This document shows, in pieces, positions 1 through 6,812 of a DNA stretch of 15,329 nucleotides (position 1 is its first letter; the number at the start of each line of letters is the position of its first letter). The notes beneath the pieces were generated by a model. That model was given only the letters and a program-made list of their open reading frames with translations, was not told where the DNA came from and did no database searches. The stretch is from an uncultured Clostridium sp. (GTDB taxonomy: Bacteria > Bacillota > Clostridia > Clostridiales > Clostridiaceae), in contig CAKVNP010000010.1 of NCBI GenBank assembly GCA_934777095.1, forward strand, positions 1 to 15,329, given 5' to 3'. Both the position numbers and the translations under genes were made by a program.

Positions 1-455
1 ATATGGTTACTATTTATGGTATGTCAGATAGATTTGATATGGTAGCTTTAGAATCTATCCAAAATAGATACTTAGATGGAAGATTAGTTAGAAACTGTAG
101 TGAACAAACTTCTACTTTAATCGATGAAGAAATCTTAAGTATAGTAAGAGACTGTCACGAAGAAGCTAAGAGAATCTTAAGAGAAAATAGAGATATCTTA
201 GATAAAGTAGCAGCATTCTTATTGGAAAAAGAAACTATCTATGGTGATGACTTAATGAGATTCGTCTATGAAAAGTATCCTGAAAGAAAAAAGGTAGCAA
301 AAGATTCTAAAGAAGAAGCTGCAGCTGAATTAGAAGAAAAGGTTGATGTTCTTACAGAAACAAAGTCTGAAGGAAATGATACTGTTGTAATAGAAGAAAA
401 ATCAAAAGAAGAAGAAATAACTTCTGATAATATTATTGATTTAAATAAAATGTAA
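1..455 (+). CDS. ftsH: ATP-dependent zinc metalloprotease FtsH, C-terminal part (5' end outside window)
   Basis: This is the tail of the membrane-anchored AAA+ protease that degrades unstable or misassembled membrane and cytosolic proteins. The visible 150 residues match the end of the M41 peptidase domain: an opening YGMSDRFDMVALE segment, then a helical stretch with EAKRILRENRDILDKVA and LLEKETIYGDDLM, which is typical of FtsH from Firmicutes. The AAA module, the HEXXH zinc site and the membrane helices must lie upstream of the window. The reading frame is open to the left edge, so the ATG at position 3 is internal and not the start. The last ~55 residues are a Lys/Glu-rich tail of low complexity, a variable region in this family. 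A hairpin follows 13 bases after the stop. Family assignment is from motif recognition. Confidence 0.93.
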   Translation, partial: MVTIYGMSDRFDMVALESIQNRYLDGRLVRNCSEQTSTLIDEEILSIVRDCHEEAKRILRENRDILDKVAAFLLEKETIYGDDLMRFVYEKYPERKKVAKDSKEEAAAELEEKVDVLTETKSEGNDTVVIEEKSKEEEITSDNIIDLNKM

Positions 456-467
456 TGTAAAATGTAT

Positions 468-504
468 AAGGAGTGTATCGTATTTTTTATGATACATTCC
501 TTTT
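468..504 (+). terminator. Hairpin terminator after ftsH
   Basis: A 12-bp stem (468-479 with 491-502, one G-U pair) closes an 11-base T-rich loop and runs into TTTT. It fits a rho-independent terminator for ftsH, although the T tract after the stem is short (TTTTACT), so some read-through into helD 33 bases downstream is possible. Confidence 0.75.
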
Positions 505-536
505 ACTAATATCCATCAAAAATTGGAGGTATTATT

Positions 537-2630
537 TTGGATAAATTTGAATTTTTAAATGAAGAGCAAAGGCTGGATTATACATATAAAGTACTTAATG
601 AAGAAATCTTAAATTATATAGAAAAGAGAAAAAGCGTAGCTGAATATATCTTAGATTATAGAAAAAACTTCATCGAAGAACATAAAGATGATGAAGATGC
701 TATTATGGAATATTTTGATCATGAAAGATATGTAAAAGAAGAAACATATAAGACTATCGATAGAAAGCTTGCTGAATTTACTAAGCTTAGAGAAAATCCT
801 TACTTTGGTAAAGTTGTCTTTACGGATGATGATTACCAGGAAGAAATCTATATTGGTAGATATGGCTTAAGTAAAGATGATACTTATGAAAATGTAATAA
901 TAGACTGGAGAGCACCAATTGCCTCATTATTCTATAAAGGAACATTAGGTGAAGCTACTTATAAATCACCTGAAGGAGAGATTCCGGCAGAAATTCTTTT
1001 AAGAAGACAAATAATGATTAAAAAAGGAAAGCTTCAAGGATATTTTGATTCTGAAGTAGATGTAAAAGATGAAATACTTCAAATGGTGTTATCATCAAAT
1101 TCAGGAGAAAAGCTTAAAGATATCGTAATGACTATCCAAAAAGAACAAGATGATATCATTAGAGAAGATAGACAAAAGGTTGTAGTAGTTAATGGTGTTG
1201 CTGGTTCAGGTAAAACTACCATAGCACTTCATAGAGTAGCATATTTACTTTATAACTACAGACAACAGTTAGGTGATAAAGTATTAATTTTAGGGCCAAA
1301 TGATGTATTTATAGATTATATTGCTGAAGTATTACCTAATTTAGGAGAAAGCGATGTTGCCCAAGAGACATTTGCCAGCTTTGCAATAAAAGAAATTGGC
1401 TTAAATGAAGAAGTTATTGATTTTACAGCATACCTAGAAGAAGTTTTAAAAGGAAATGAAGAAATAATAAATGAAATTAAGCATAAAGCATCTGAAGAAT
1501 TTATTGAATTCCTAGATAAGAAATGTGCAGAGTTTGAAGAGTCTTACTTTACATTACAGCCAGTAACAGCTTTTGGTGAAGAAATAGTATCTTTAAAAGA
1601 AGTAGAAGAGCTATTTGAAAAGCATTATAAATATATGCCTTTATTTAGAAGAAGCCAAAAAATCAAGAGAGTATTAGAAGCAAAAGTTAAGGATAAGAGA
1701 GATGAAAAAGTTAGAGAATTAAATGCATCTGTTAAAGAAAAGCTAGCTAATCTTTCAGAAGACCAAAGAGTTATTGAAGAAAATAATATTGAATTCCAAA
1801 GACGTATTGCAGTTAGAGATATAGTTAGAGAAGTAATGGAAGCTAAAAAGAGAATAGCATCATGGATAGATAATGAAAGCATCGTTGATTTATATAAAAA
1901 GACAGCTGATGTAGAAACTCTTTCTTATTTAGACCTGCCAGCAATATTATACTTAATGATTAAACTTGATGGTAAGAAAGTTAAGAAGGAAGTTAAACAT
2001 ATTGTTATTGATGAAGCTCAAGATTACAGCATGCTTCAATTCCTAGTATTACAAGGATTAACAGGCTGCAGAAGCTATACAATAGTAGGAGATGCTAACC
2101 AAAGACTAATTAAAGTTGAAGATGAACCAGCAATGTTAAAACTTAAAAAGTTATATGGCGGATTTGTTAAAAACTTTGAATTAAACAAGAGTTATAGATC
2201 TACTCAACAAATTATGGAATATGCAAACAAAGTTCTTGCAGAAGATGCTATAGTTCCATTTGTGAGAGAAGGAAAATATGACGTTGAAGAACATGAAGTA
2301 AACAATGGCGATGATTTAATTGATAAAATATTAGAAATTCTTGAAGAATACGATGACGATGAATATGAAAATATTGCAATCATCACTAAAGGAAAAGAAG
2401 AATTAAATAAAATAGCGCCAGAACTTAAGAGATTTACCAAAGTAATGGCCTTTGATAATACAGACATAATTTACAGAGGTGGTAAGGTTGTAGTTCCATC
2501 ATACTACGCAAAAGGATTAGAATTCGATGCAGTAATAGTAGTAAACTTCGATGATACAACAGACGACCTAGTAAAATACATTATGTACACAAGAGCACTA
2601 CACAGACTATCAATCATTGATGTTAAATAA
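537..2630 (+). CDS. helD: HelD-type UvrD-like helicase / RNA polymerase recycling ATPase
   Basis: The 697-residue protein is a superfamily 1 ATPase of the HelD family, which binds RNA polymerase and frees it from stalled or post-termination complexes. Residues 1-75 are charged and helical, fitting the HelD N-terminal coiled coil. Around residues 105-135 lies the family segment IGRYGLSKDD followed by DWRAPIASLFY. Walker A is GVAGSGKTT (about 220-228), Walker B is VIDEAQD (about 490-496), and the C-terminal UvrD-like motifs are YAKGLEFDAV (about 656-665) and MYTRALHRL (about 683-691). The start is TTG at 537, chosen because GGAGG (525-529) sits seven bases upstream and the N-terminus begins as expected. 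Bacillus HelD is somewhat longer (about 770 residues), so this is a compact member. The gene stands alone behind the ftsH terminator. A UvrD/PcrA repair helicase is less likely because of the WRAP segment. Confidence 0.92.
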   Translation: MDKFEFLNEEQRLDYTYKVLNEEILNYIEKRKSVAEYILDYRKNFIEEHKDDEDAIMEYFDHERYVKEETYKTIDRKLAEFTKLRENPYFGKVVFTDDDYQEEIYIGRYGLSKDDTYENVIIDWRAPIASLFYKGTLGEATYKSPEGEIPAEILLRRQIMIKKGKLQGYFDSEVDVKDEILQMVLSSNSGEKLKDIVMTIQKEQDDIIREDRQKVVVVNGVAGSGKTTIALHRVAYLLYNYRQQLGDKVLILGPNDVFIDYIAEVLPNLGESDVAQETFASFAIKEIGLNEEVIDFTAYLEEVLKGNEEIINEIKHKASEEFIEFLDKKCAEFEESYFTLQPVTAFGEEIVSLKEVEELFEKHYKYMPLFRRSQKIKRVLEAKVKDKRDEKVRELNASVKEKLANLSEDQRVIEENNIEFQRRIAVRDIVREVMEAKKRIASWIDNESIVDLYKKTADVETLSYLDLPAILYLMIKLDGKKVKKEVKHIVIDEAQDYSMLQFLVLQGLTGCRSYTIVGDANQRLIKVEDEPAMLKLKKLYGGFVKNFELNKSYRSTQQIMEYANKVLAEDAIVPFVREGKYDVEEHEVNNGDDLIDKILEILEEYDDDEYENIAIITKGKEELNKIAPELKRFTKVMAFDNTDIIYRGGKVVVPSYYAKGLEFDAVIVVNFDDTTDDLVKYIMYTRALHRLSIIDVK

Positions 2631-2632
2631 AT

Positions 2633-2808
2633 AATTAATTAGCTACCACTGCTACTCAATATGTTAAAAATTTCTATCAGCTATTAAGGGGAAATTACTA
2701 AAAGTACAAAACTCACTTCGTTCAGACAATTGTACTTTCTTAACATAATTTCCCCTTAATAACAAATGAAATTCTATAACATATTTCGAAGGCAGTATCC
2801 GCTAATAA
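2633..2808. repeat. Long imperfect intergenic palindrome (~175 nt)
   Basis: The two halves of this segment are near reverse complements. The core is a perfect 16-bp stem (2682-2697 with 2746-2761, TATTAAGGGGAAATTA) enclosing a second perfect 9-bp stem (2701-2709 with 2730-2738, AAAGTACAA) and a 20-base apical loop. Outside the core the pairing continues with mismatches: ATATGTTA near 2660 pairs with TAACATAT near 2780, ACTGC near 2648 with GCAGT near 2793, and ATTAGC near 2639 with GCTAAT near 2803. There is no coding potential. The structure fits a dispersed palindromic repeat or a MITE-like element. It also doubles as a transcription barrier after helD, which lacks another close terminator. 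Confidence 0.7.
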
Positions 2809-2835
2809 ATATTTATTAAAATACTTAGTTAAGGT

Positions 2836-2857
2836 AAAAACTCCTGAGGGAGTTTCT
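2836..2857. terminator. Short hairpin of the AAACTCC/GGAGTTT type
   Basis: AAACTCC pairs with GGAGTTT around a short loop. On the minus strand it is followed by TTTTTAC, so it best serves as a second terminator for the minus-strand ATPase gene, beyond the larger hairpin at 2867-2923. It shares the 13-mer GGTAAAAACTCCT (2833-2845) with the terminator at 6679. Confidence 0.5.
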
Positions 2858-2866
2858 ATAGGTTTA

Positions 2867-2925
2867 AAAGAGGCTTTTAACTGTGACTACAATATTTATC
2901 TGTAGCTGGTTAAAAGCCTCTTTTT
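2867..2925. terminator. Strong bidirectional hairpin terminator
   Basis: A perfect 15-bp stem, 2867-2881 with 2909-2923 (AAAGAGGCTTTTAAC), encloses a loop holding a further CTACA/TGTAG stem. T runs follow on the plus strand (2921-2925), and CTCTTTT ends the minus-strand arm. It lies between the convergent helD and the ATPase gene and can serve both. Confidence 0.8.
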
Positions 2926-2969
2926 CTCATTTACTCTTGCCACGCTGATAATCGAAGCGATTATAGCTG

Positions 2970-3106
2970 CACCATTCACCATTCTCCTGCCGCAGGCAAC
3001 ATTCACCGCGCCAAGCCTTTCACTTGCCACCAGGCAACATTCACTTGCTTGTAACATTCACCTGCCACCAGGCAACATTCACTTGCGTCAGCACCCTTCA
3101 CCGTCC
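2970..3106. repeat. GC-rich 38-bp tandem repeat array
   Basis: Three consecutive 38-bp units start at 2993, 3031 and 3069, each opening with CAGGCAACATTCAC. Units two and three share an exact 24-bp stretch (3025-3048 and 3063-3086). A degenerate half-unit (AACATTCAC or CTTTCAC/CCTTCAC) lies 17 to 21 bases into each unit, and a decayed extra copy (CACCATTCACCATTC) precedes the array at about 2971. Each junction can form TTGCC-N4-GGCAA or a similar small stem. The block is clearly richer in G+C than all surrounding DNA. It begins seven bases beyond the stop codon of the minus-strand ATPase gene. A small stem-loop, ATAATCG/CGATTAT (2948-2964), lies beside it. A related copy occurs at 12206-12244. 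Confidence 0.75.
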
Positions 3107-3113
3107 TCCGGAC

Positions 3114-4199
3114 CTATATATCATATTTGTCTAATTTAGTAATTACTTTATTATAAACATTATCTACAAATTCAAAGTCCATTGCAGCAATATAGTAAGT
3201 TTCCAGTTCATCATGAAGAGTATGAGCTTTATTAATTAAAGATACAGCTGTATTTACCAGCTCATAGAAAATATTACTATCATAAGCTATTTCATCAGTT
3301 TTATCAGCGCTTTGATTAGTTTTAGTATAATCAGATAGATTATAGTCTAAGCCTGTAAAAGTACTATTATTTATTTCATTATTAGTAAGAATACAAGTTG
3401 ATAATTCAGGAATAAAAATATGTTCTATTCTTTCAGGTAAGAATGGGTCATGCATATATTCAATATAATATCCTTTCTTCTGTCCACGAGAGCCTATATA
3501 TTTCAAGATATCAGTTTTGCCCAGTCCTGGCCCACCTGATAAAACGTATTTTGTTTTATAGTCATTACTTAAAATATCAGCATAAGAAATTATGCCATCA
3601 GGTGTAATTGCAGTGGCAAATAAATGACGTTCTTCACCATAGCCACTTTTATCACGTTTAAACACATTATTTTTTAGGTTTTGAATTAAGTTTGAAATCT
3701 TATTAGAATCAAGTGATTCATAATTAATATTACTCCAATCATCATGTATATATTTTGCAGAACCTAAAAATCTATATGCTCGTTTAAAGTTTTTGCTTAT
3801 TTCCTTATTTATCGCAATAATTTGTTTTTTATGAGCAGTAAGCTTATCTATATCTAAAGCATCTCCTAAATTTAATATTTCATCTACTGCTCCTGGAGTT
3901 ATTGGATCAACTATATGAGGTGAAGTACCATCTAATAAAGCAACATTTAGATCCTTTACTACTACGCCATCTAAAGAATTAGGATCAGATGAGCAATGAT
4001 GGAATTCAACTGTATATCCTTTATTTAAAAAGTATTGTCCAACTTTTTTCATTAATGAAGATTTGCCTGTTCCTGGGCCACCTTTTAAACAGAGGATTCT
4101 ATTTGCAGCATCTTGAGAAAGAATATACCTATAAAATGAATAAAATCCCTTTGAGGTATTTGAGCCAGGGAACAAATGTAGTTCTTTCGTATTAGTCAT
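3114..4199 (-). CDS. Tandem-duplicated P-loop ATPase of unknown function
   Basis: The 361-residue soluble protein carries two P-loops, GGPGTGKSS (40-48) and GGPGLGKTD (222-230). The two halves are copies of one another: residues 6-92 and 190-274 align throughout, including HLF near each start, GYTVEFHH against GYYIEYMH, and VVVKDLNVALLD against IFIPELSTCILT. Walker B is not clear; hhhhD occurs only in the first half (VALLD, 86-90). A Lys/Asn-rich helical linker joins the halves and a helical tail follows. No signal peptide or membrane segment is visible. From memory it resembles a conserved family of about 360-residue ATPases in Clostridium and Bacillus with no assigned role (PRK06851-like); I could not check this. 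The ATG at 4197-4199 has TTAGGAGTG directly upstream. The gene is monocistronic and divergent from the amino acid importer operon. Confidence 0.8.
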   Translation of the reverse strand: MTNTKELHLFPGSNTSKGFYSFYRYILSQDAANRILCLKGGPGTGKSSLMKKVGQYFLNKGYTVEFHHCSSDPNSLDGVVVKDLNVALLDGTSPHIVDPITPGAVDEILNLGDALDIDKLTAHKKQIIAINKEISKNFKRAYRFLGSAKYIHDDWSNINYESLDSNKISNLIQNLKNNVFKRDKSGYGEERHLFATAITPDGIISYADILSNDYKTKYVLSGGPGLGKTDILKYIGSRGQKKGYYIEYMHDPFLPERIEHIFIPELSTCILTNNEINNSTFTGLDYNLSDYTKTNQSADKTDEIAYDSNIFYELVNTAVSLINKAHTLHDELETYYIAAMDFEFVDNVYNKVITKLDKYDI

Positions 4200-4234
4200 T
4201 ATATCACTCCTAATATATACCTATAAAATTATAC

Positions 4235-4263
4235 ATTATAGTGTATTCAAAAAAATCTAAAAA
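4235..4263 (-). promoter_or_regulatory. Probable promoter of the duplicated ATPase gene
   Basis: On the minus strand a perfect TATAAT (4235-4240) lies about 35 bases before the start codon. The -35 region 17 bases further up (TTTTTA) is poor. An imperfect inverted repeat, ATACA-N6-TGTAT (4231-4246), covers the -10 and could be an operator. Confidence 0.4.
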
Positions 4264-4325
4264 AGGACTAAATTCATTAAGATAGTAATATGTAATGAAT
4301 AAAAATAAAAAAATATAAAATATTC

Positions 4326-4355
4326 TTGCATAAATATTAAAAAGTGTTGTATAAT
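4326..4355 (+). promoter_or_regulatory. Sigma-A type promoter of the amino acid importer operon
   Basis: TTGCAT (4326-4331) and a perfect TATAAT (4350-4355) are separated by 18 bases. Transcription would start near 4362 and leave a short leader of about 38 bases, too short for a T-box or riboswitch. Confidence 0.7.
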
Positions 4356-4362
4356 TATACAA
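4327..4362. promoter_or_regulatory. Two ARG-box-like operators (putative ArgR site)
   Basis: TTGTATAATTATACAA (4347-4362) is a perfect 16-bp palindrome containing the promoter -10. Its TGTAT-N4-ATACA core has the layout of ARG boxes bound by ArgR/AhrC (family pattern TG-AT-AT-rich centre-AT-CA). A weaker match, TGCATAAATATTAA (4327-4340), overlaps the -35; its centre is exactly 21 bp from the first centre, the spacing of paired ARG boxes in classical ArgR operators. Binding would block RNA polymerase, giving repression by arginine. The family pattern is known; ArgR control here is inferred. Confidence 0.6.
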
Positions 4363-4399
4363 GAGATATGAATAAAGGTTAAATGAGGGGGAGTTATTT

Positions 4400-5227
4400 A
4401 TGAAAAAGGGATTAATTAAAAAATTTATTATAACAGGATTAGTTACAGTAATGTCATTAGGGCTTGCAGCATGTGGATCAAGCAATAAGAAATCAGAAAG
4501 CGTAATGGATTCTATCAAAGAAAAGAATAAAGTAGTTGTAGGGTTAAGTGCAGATTATGCACCATATGAATTTCATATAATTGAAAATGGACAAGATAAA
4601 ATAGTTGGTTTTGATGTTAATTTAGCAGAAGAAATTGCTAAAGATTTAGGCGTTGAATTAGAAATAAAGGAAATGGAATTTGATTCACTGATAACAGCAC
4701 TTCCAGCAGGAAAAATTGACTTAATTATTTCAGGAATGAATCCTACACCTAAAAGAGCAGAGGCTGTTGATTTTTCAGAAATTTATTACACTTCACAGCA
4801 CGGAATATTAGTAAGAGCTGAAGATGCTGATAAATATAAAACTTTTGCAGATTTAAATGGTAAGAAGGTTGGTGCACAATTAGGATCAACTCAAGCAGAA
4901 TTAGCTGGTGAATTAATAGAGGATGCTGATCTTCAACTATTAGCTAACGTGAATAATTTAATTATAGAATTAAAGTCAGGAAAAGTTGATGCCCTTGTAA
5001 TGGAATTACCAGTTGCAAAGCTTGCAGTACAAAGCAATCCAGAATTAGCTGTTGGTGAAGAAGTATATGAAGAAGAAAGTGGCGGAAATGCAGTAGCAGT
5101 TAAAAAAGGAAATGAAGATTTAGTTAAAGAAATAAATAATGTTATTGATAAATTAATCAATGATGGAAGCATGGATAAGTTTATACAAGAAGCTACAGAG
5201 TTAGCTCCACAAGCAGTGGAAGAATAA
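4400..5227 (+). CDS. Polar amino acid (probably arginine) ABC transporter substrate-binding lipoprotein
   Basis: The 275-residue lipoprotein captures an amino acid outside the membrane and delivers it to the permease encoded next. A type II signal peptide ends in the lipobox LAAC, with the lipidated cysteine at position 25, followed by a Ser/Lys-rich linker. The mature part is a type 3 solute-binding domain: VVVGLSADYAPYEF (45-58), VGFDVNLAEEIAKDLG (69-84), and SGMNPTPKRAEAVDFS (111-126), whose Arg119 corresponds to the residue that holds the ligand carboxylate in this family. AGGGGGAG at 4386-4393 gives a strong ribosome site six bases before ATG. It is first in a three-gene operon. The ARG-box-like operator suggests arginine (ArtP-like); lysine, histidine or cystine cannot be excluded from sequence alone. 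Confidence 0.9.
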   Translation: MKKGLIKKFIITGLVTVMSLGLAACGSSNKKSESVMDSIKEKNKVVVGLSADYAPYEFHIIENGQDKIVGFDVNLAEEIAKDLGVELEIKEMEFDSLITALPAGKIDLIISGMNPTPKRAEAVDFSEIYYTSQHGILVRAEDADKYKTFADLNGKKVGAQLGSTQAELAGELIEDADLQLLANVNNLIIELKSGKVDALVMELPVAKLAVQSNPELAVGEEVYEEESGGNAVAVKKGNEDLVKEINNVIDKLINDGSMDKFIQEATELAPQAVEE

Positions 5228-5248
5228 GATATTTAAGGAAAGATTATT

Positions 5249-5929
5249 ATGAATTTAGATTTTAGTTTTATAGGAGAGTATTTACCATATTATTTTGATG
5301 GAGTTAAATATACATTAATTATATCGCTAATAACAGTTTTATTTGGGGCATTTTTTGGGTCAGTACTTTTTTACATGAAATCTTCAAATTTTCACATTTG
5401 GAAGATAAAACCTTTAAAAATACTAGCAGTTATTTATATTGAAGTAATAAGAGGAACACCTATGTTATTGCAGGTACTTATAGTATATGCAGGCTCAGAT
5501 ATGTTTTTTGGAATAGAATTATCAGCTTTCTATTCAGCAATTGTTGCCATAGCATTAAACTCGGCAGCATATGTTTCTGAAATAGTAAGAGCAGGTATTG
5601 AAGCTGTGGATAAGGGGCAGATGGAAGCAGCGAGAAGCCTAGGTATGAAAAAAAGTACAGCAATGATGCTTATTGTAGTACCACAGGCTATAAGAAATAT
5701 TTTACCTGCTATAGGTAACGAGTTTGTTGCAGTAATTAAAGAATCATCAATGGCATCTGTTATTGGTGTTGGGGAGCTAATGTTTGCAGCAAAAATTGTA
5801 CAAGGCTCAACATATAAGGGATTAGAGCCATTAATAGTAGCAGCAGGATTCTATTTTGTATTAACATTTACCTTAGGAAGAATAATTTCTTACATTGAAA
5901 GGAGGATGAAAGTAAGTGATATACGTTAA
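5249..5929 (+). CDS. Amino acid ABC transporter permease (ArtQ/HisM class)
   Basis: The 226-residue protein is the membrane channel subunit, probably acting as a homodimer because the operon has only one permease gene. It has about five hydrophobic helices, including residues 20-43, 55-80, 92-112 and 190-215. Family marks are RGTPMLLQ (68-75) and the EAA loop [11 protein letters not shown] (126-136), which docks on the ATPase, followed by the conserved [17 protein letters not shown] stretch. The start ATG is 21 bases after the previous stop with an AAGGAA ribosome site. Its 3' end overlaps the ATPase gene by 14 bases, which points to translational coupling. Length is normal for the family. 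Confidence 0.92.
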   Translation: MNLDFSFIGEYLPYYFDGVKYTLIISLITVLFGAFFGSVLFYMKSSNFHIWKIKPLKILAVIYIEVIRGTPMLLQVLIVYAGSDMFFGIELSAFYSAIVAIALNSAAYVSEIVRAGIEAVDKGQMEAARSLGMKKSTAMMLIVVPQAIRNILPAIGNEFVAVIKESSMASVIGVGELMFAAKIVQGSTYKGLEPLIVAAGFYFVLTFTLGRIISYIERRMKVSDIR

Positions 5930-6638
5930 TAATTTAGAAAAGTCTTTTGAAAAAGTTAAAGTATTAAAAGGCATTAACGAGCATGTTGAAAAAGGGGAAG
6001 TTGTAGTTGTAATTGGCCCATCAGGTTCAGGTAAAAGTACATTTTTAAGATGCTTAAACTTACTAGAGGTTCCTAGCAGTGGTGAAATAATATTTGAAGG
6101 CAAGAATATAACTGATAAAAAGGTGGATATAAATAAATTAAGAGAAAAGATGGGGATGGTTTTTCAAGGTTTTAATTTATTTCCACATAAAACAGTATTA
6201 GAAAATATTACAATAGCACCAATTAAGGTAAAAAAGATGTCTAAAAATCAGGCAGAAGCAAAAGCAATAGAATTATTAGAAAAAGTGGGGCTTGTGGATA
6301 AAAAAGATGCTTATCCATCATCATTATCAGGGGGACAGAAACAAAGAATAGCAATAGCAAGGGCATTAGCAATGGAACCAGATGTAATGCTATTTGATGA
6401 ACCTACTTCAGCATTAGATCCTGAAATGGTTGGAGAAGTATTAAATGTAATGAAGGACTTAGCAAAAGAAGGAATGACTATGGTTGTGGTAACACATGAA
6501 ATGGGATTTGCCAGAGAAGTTGGGGATAGAATTCTCTTTATGGATGGAGGAAAAATTCTGGAGCAGGGTGAACCAGAAAGTTTCTTTACTAATCCTAAAA
6601 ATCCTAGAACGATAGATTTCTTATCAAAGGTCCTTTAA
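5916..6638 (+). CDS. Amino acid ABC transporter ATP-binding protein (GlnQ/ArtM class)
   Basis: The 240-residue cytoplasmic ATPase powers the importer. All nucleotide-binding motifs are intact: Walker [10 protein letters not shown] (34-42), Q-loop in [17 protein letters not shown], signature LSGGQKQR (137-144), Walker B VMLFDEP (157-163) with the catalytic Glu162, D-loop SALDPE, and the H-loop His194 in [19 protein letters not shown] and a C-terminus of this length are standard for polar amino acid importers. The start is GTG at 5916 with GGAGG at 5901-5905 inside the permease gene; this site decides the start. The operon ends here, with a heptamer repeat and a terminator directly after the stop. 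Confidence 0.94.
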   Translation: MIYVNNLEKSFEKVKVLKGINEHVEKGEVVVVIGPSGSGKSTFLRCLNLLEVPSSGEIIFEGKNITDKKVDINKLREKMGMVFQGFNLFPHKTVLENITIAPIKVKKMSKNQAEAKAIELLEKVGLVDKKDAYPSSLSGGQKQRIAIARALAMEPDVMLFDEPTSALDPEMVGEVLNVMKDLAKEGMTMVVVTHEMGFAREVGDRILFMDGGKILEQGEPESFFTNPKNPRTIDFLSKVL

Positions 6639-6641
6639 GAT

Positions 6642-6676
6642 AATTACGAATTATGAATTATGAATGACGAATTGTG
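6642..6676 (+). repeat. Heptamer tandem repeat (AATTATG class), 5 units
   Basis: Five 7-base units run without gaps: AATTACG, AATTATG, AATTATG, AATGACG, AATTGTG. The block fills the space between the stop codon of the importer ATPase gene and its terminator. The same heptamer family recurs at 9372-9399 and, on the minus strand, at 9465-9500. Confidence 0.75.
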
Positions 6677-6678
6677 GT

Positions 6679-6707
6679 AAAAACTCCTCTTGGTGAGGAG
6701 TTTTTTT
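6679..6707 (+). terminator. Rho-independent terminator of the importer operon
   Basis: AAAAACTCCTC (6679-6689) pairs with GAGGAGTTTTT across a five-base loop, and the T run extends to 6707. This is a textbook intrinsic terminator. Confidence 0.9.
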
Positions 6708-6762
6708 ATTTTTGCTAAAAAATATATTAAGAGAAGCGGTAAAAAATATCAATAATATATGA

Positions 6763-6807
6763 CCTCGCCATATAATAAAATATAGAGTGAAAGCAATGTA
6801 GGCGAGG
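6763..6807 (+). promoter_or_regulatory. Leader of the Sel1 gene: -10 box and inverted repeat covering the ribosome site
   Basis: CCTCGCC (6763-6769) is the exact complement of GGCGAGG (6801-6807), which is the Shine-Dalgarno region of the Sel1-repeat gene. Between the arms lies TATAAT (6771-6776), but no good -35 is found at the right distance. If transcription starts upstream of 6763, the arms could form a 7-bp GC-rich stem that hides the ribosome site. If it starts after the TATAAT, only the second arm is transcribed and the repeat would have to act, if at all, as DNA. Confidence 0.45.
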
Positions 6808-6812
6808 AGAAA

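Noticed and set aside
2633..2925. An insertion sequence remnant
   Set aside because: No transposase fragment or flanking direct duplication could be identified. The palindrome and terminators explain the region without one.
2970..3106. A short CRISPR array, because of three units at 38-bp spacing
   Set aside because: There is no repeat/spacer alternation. The whole 38-bp unit is the repeated element, it contains a degenerate half-copy, and no cas gene is nearby.
4200..4399. A T-box or lysine riboswitch before the amino acid importer
   Set aside because: The leader is about 38 bases. The TATAAT promoter with palindrome accounts for regulation, and no conserved T-box sequence is present.
4210..4518. 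Minus-strand open frame over the importer promoter
   Set aside because: Its Tyr/Phe/Asn-rich translation comes from AT-rich promoter DNA; it overlaps the operator and the start of the lipoprotein gene.
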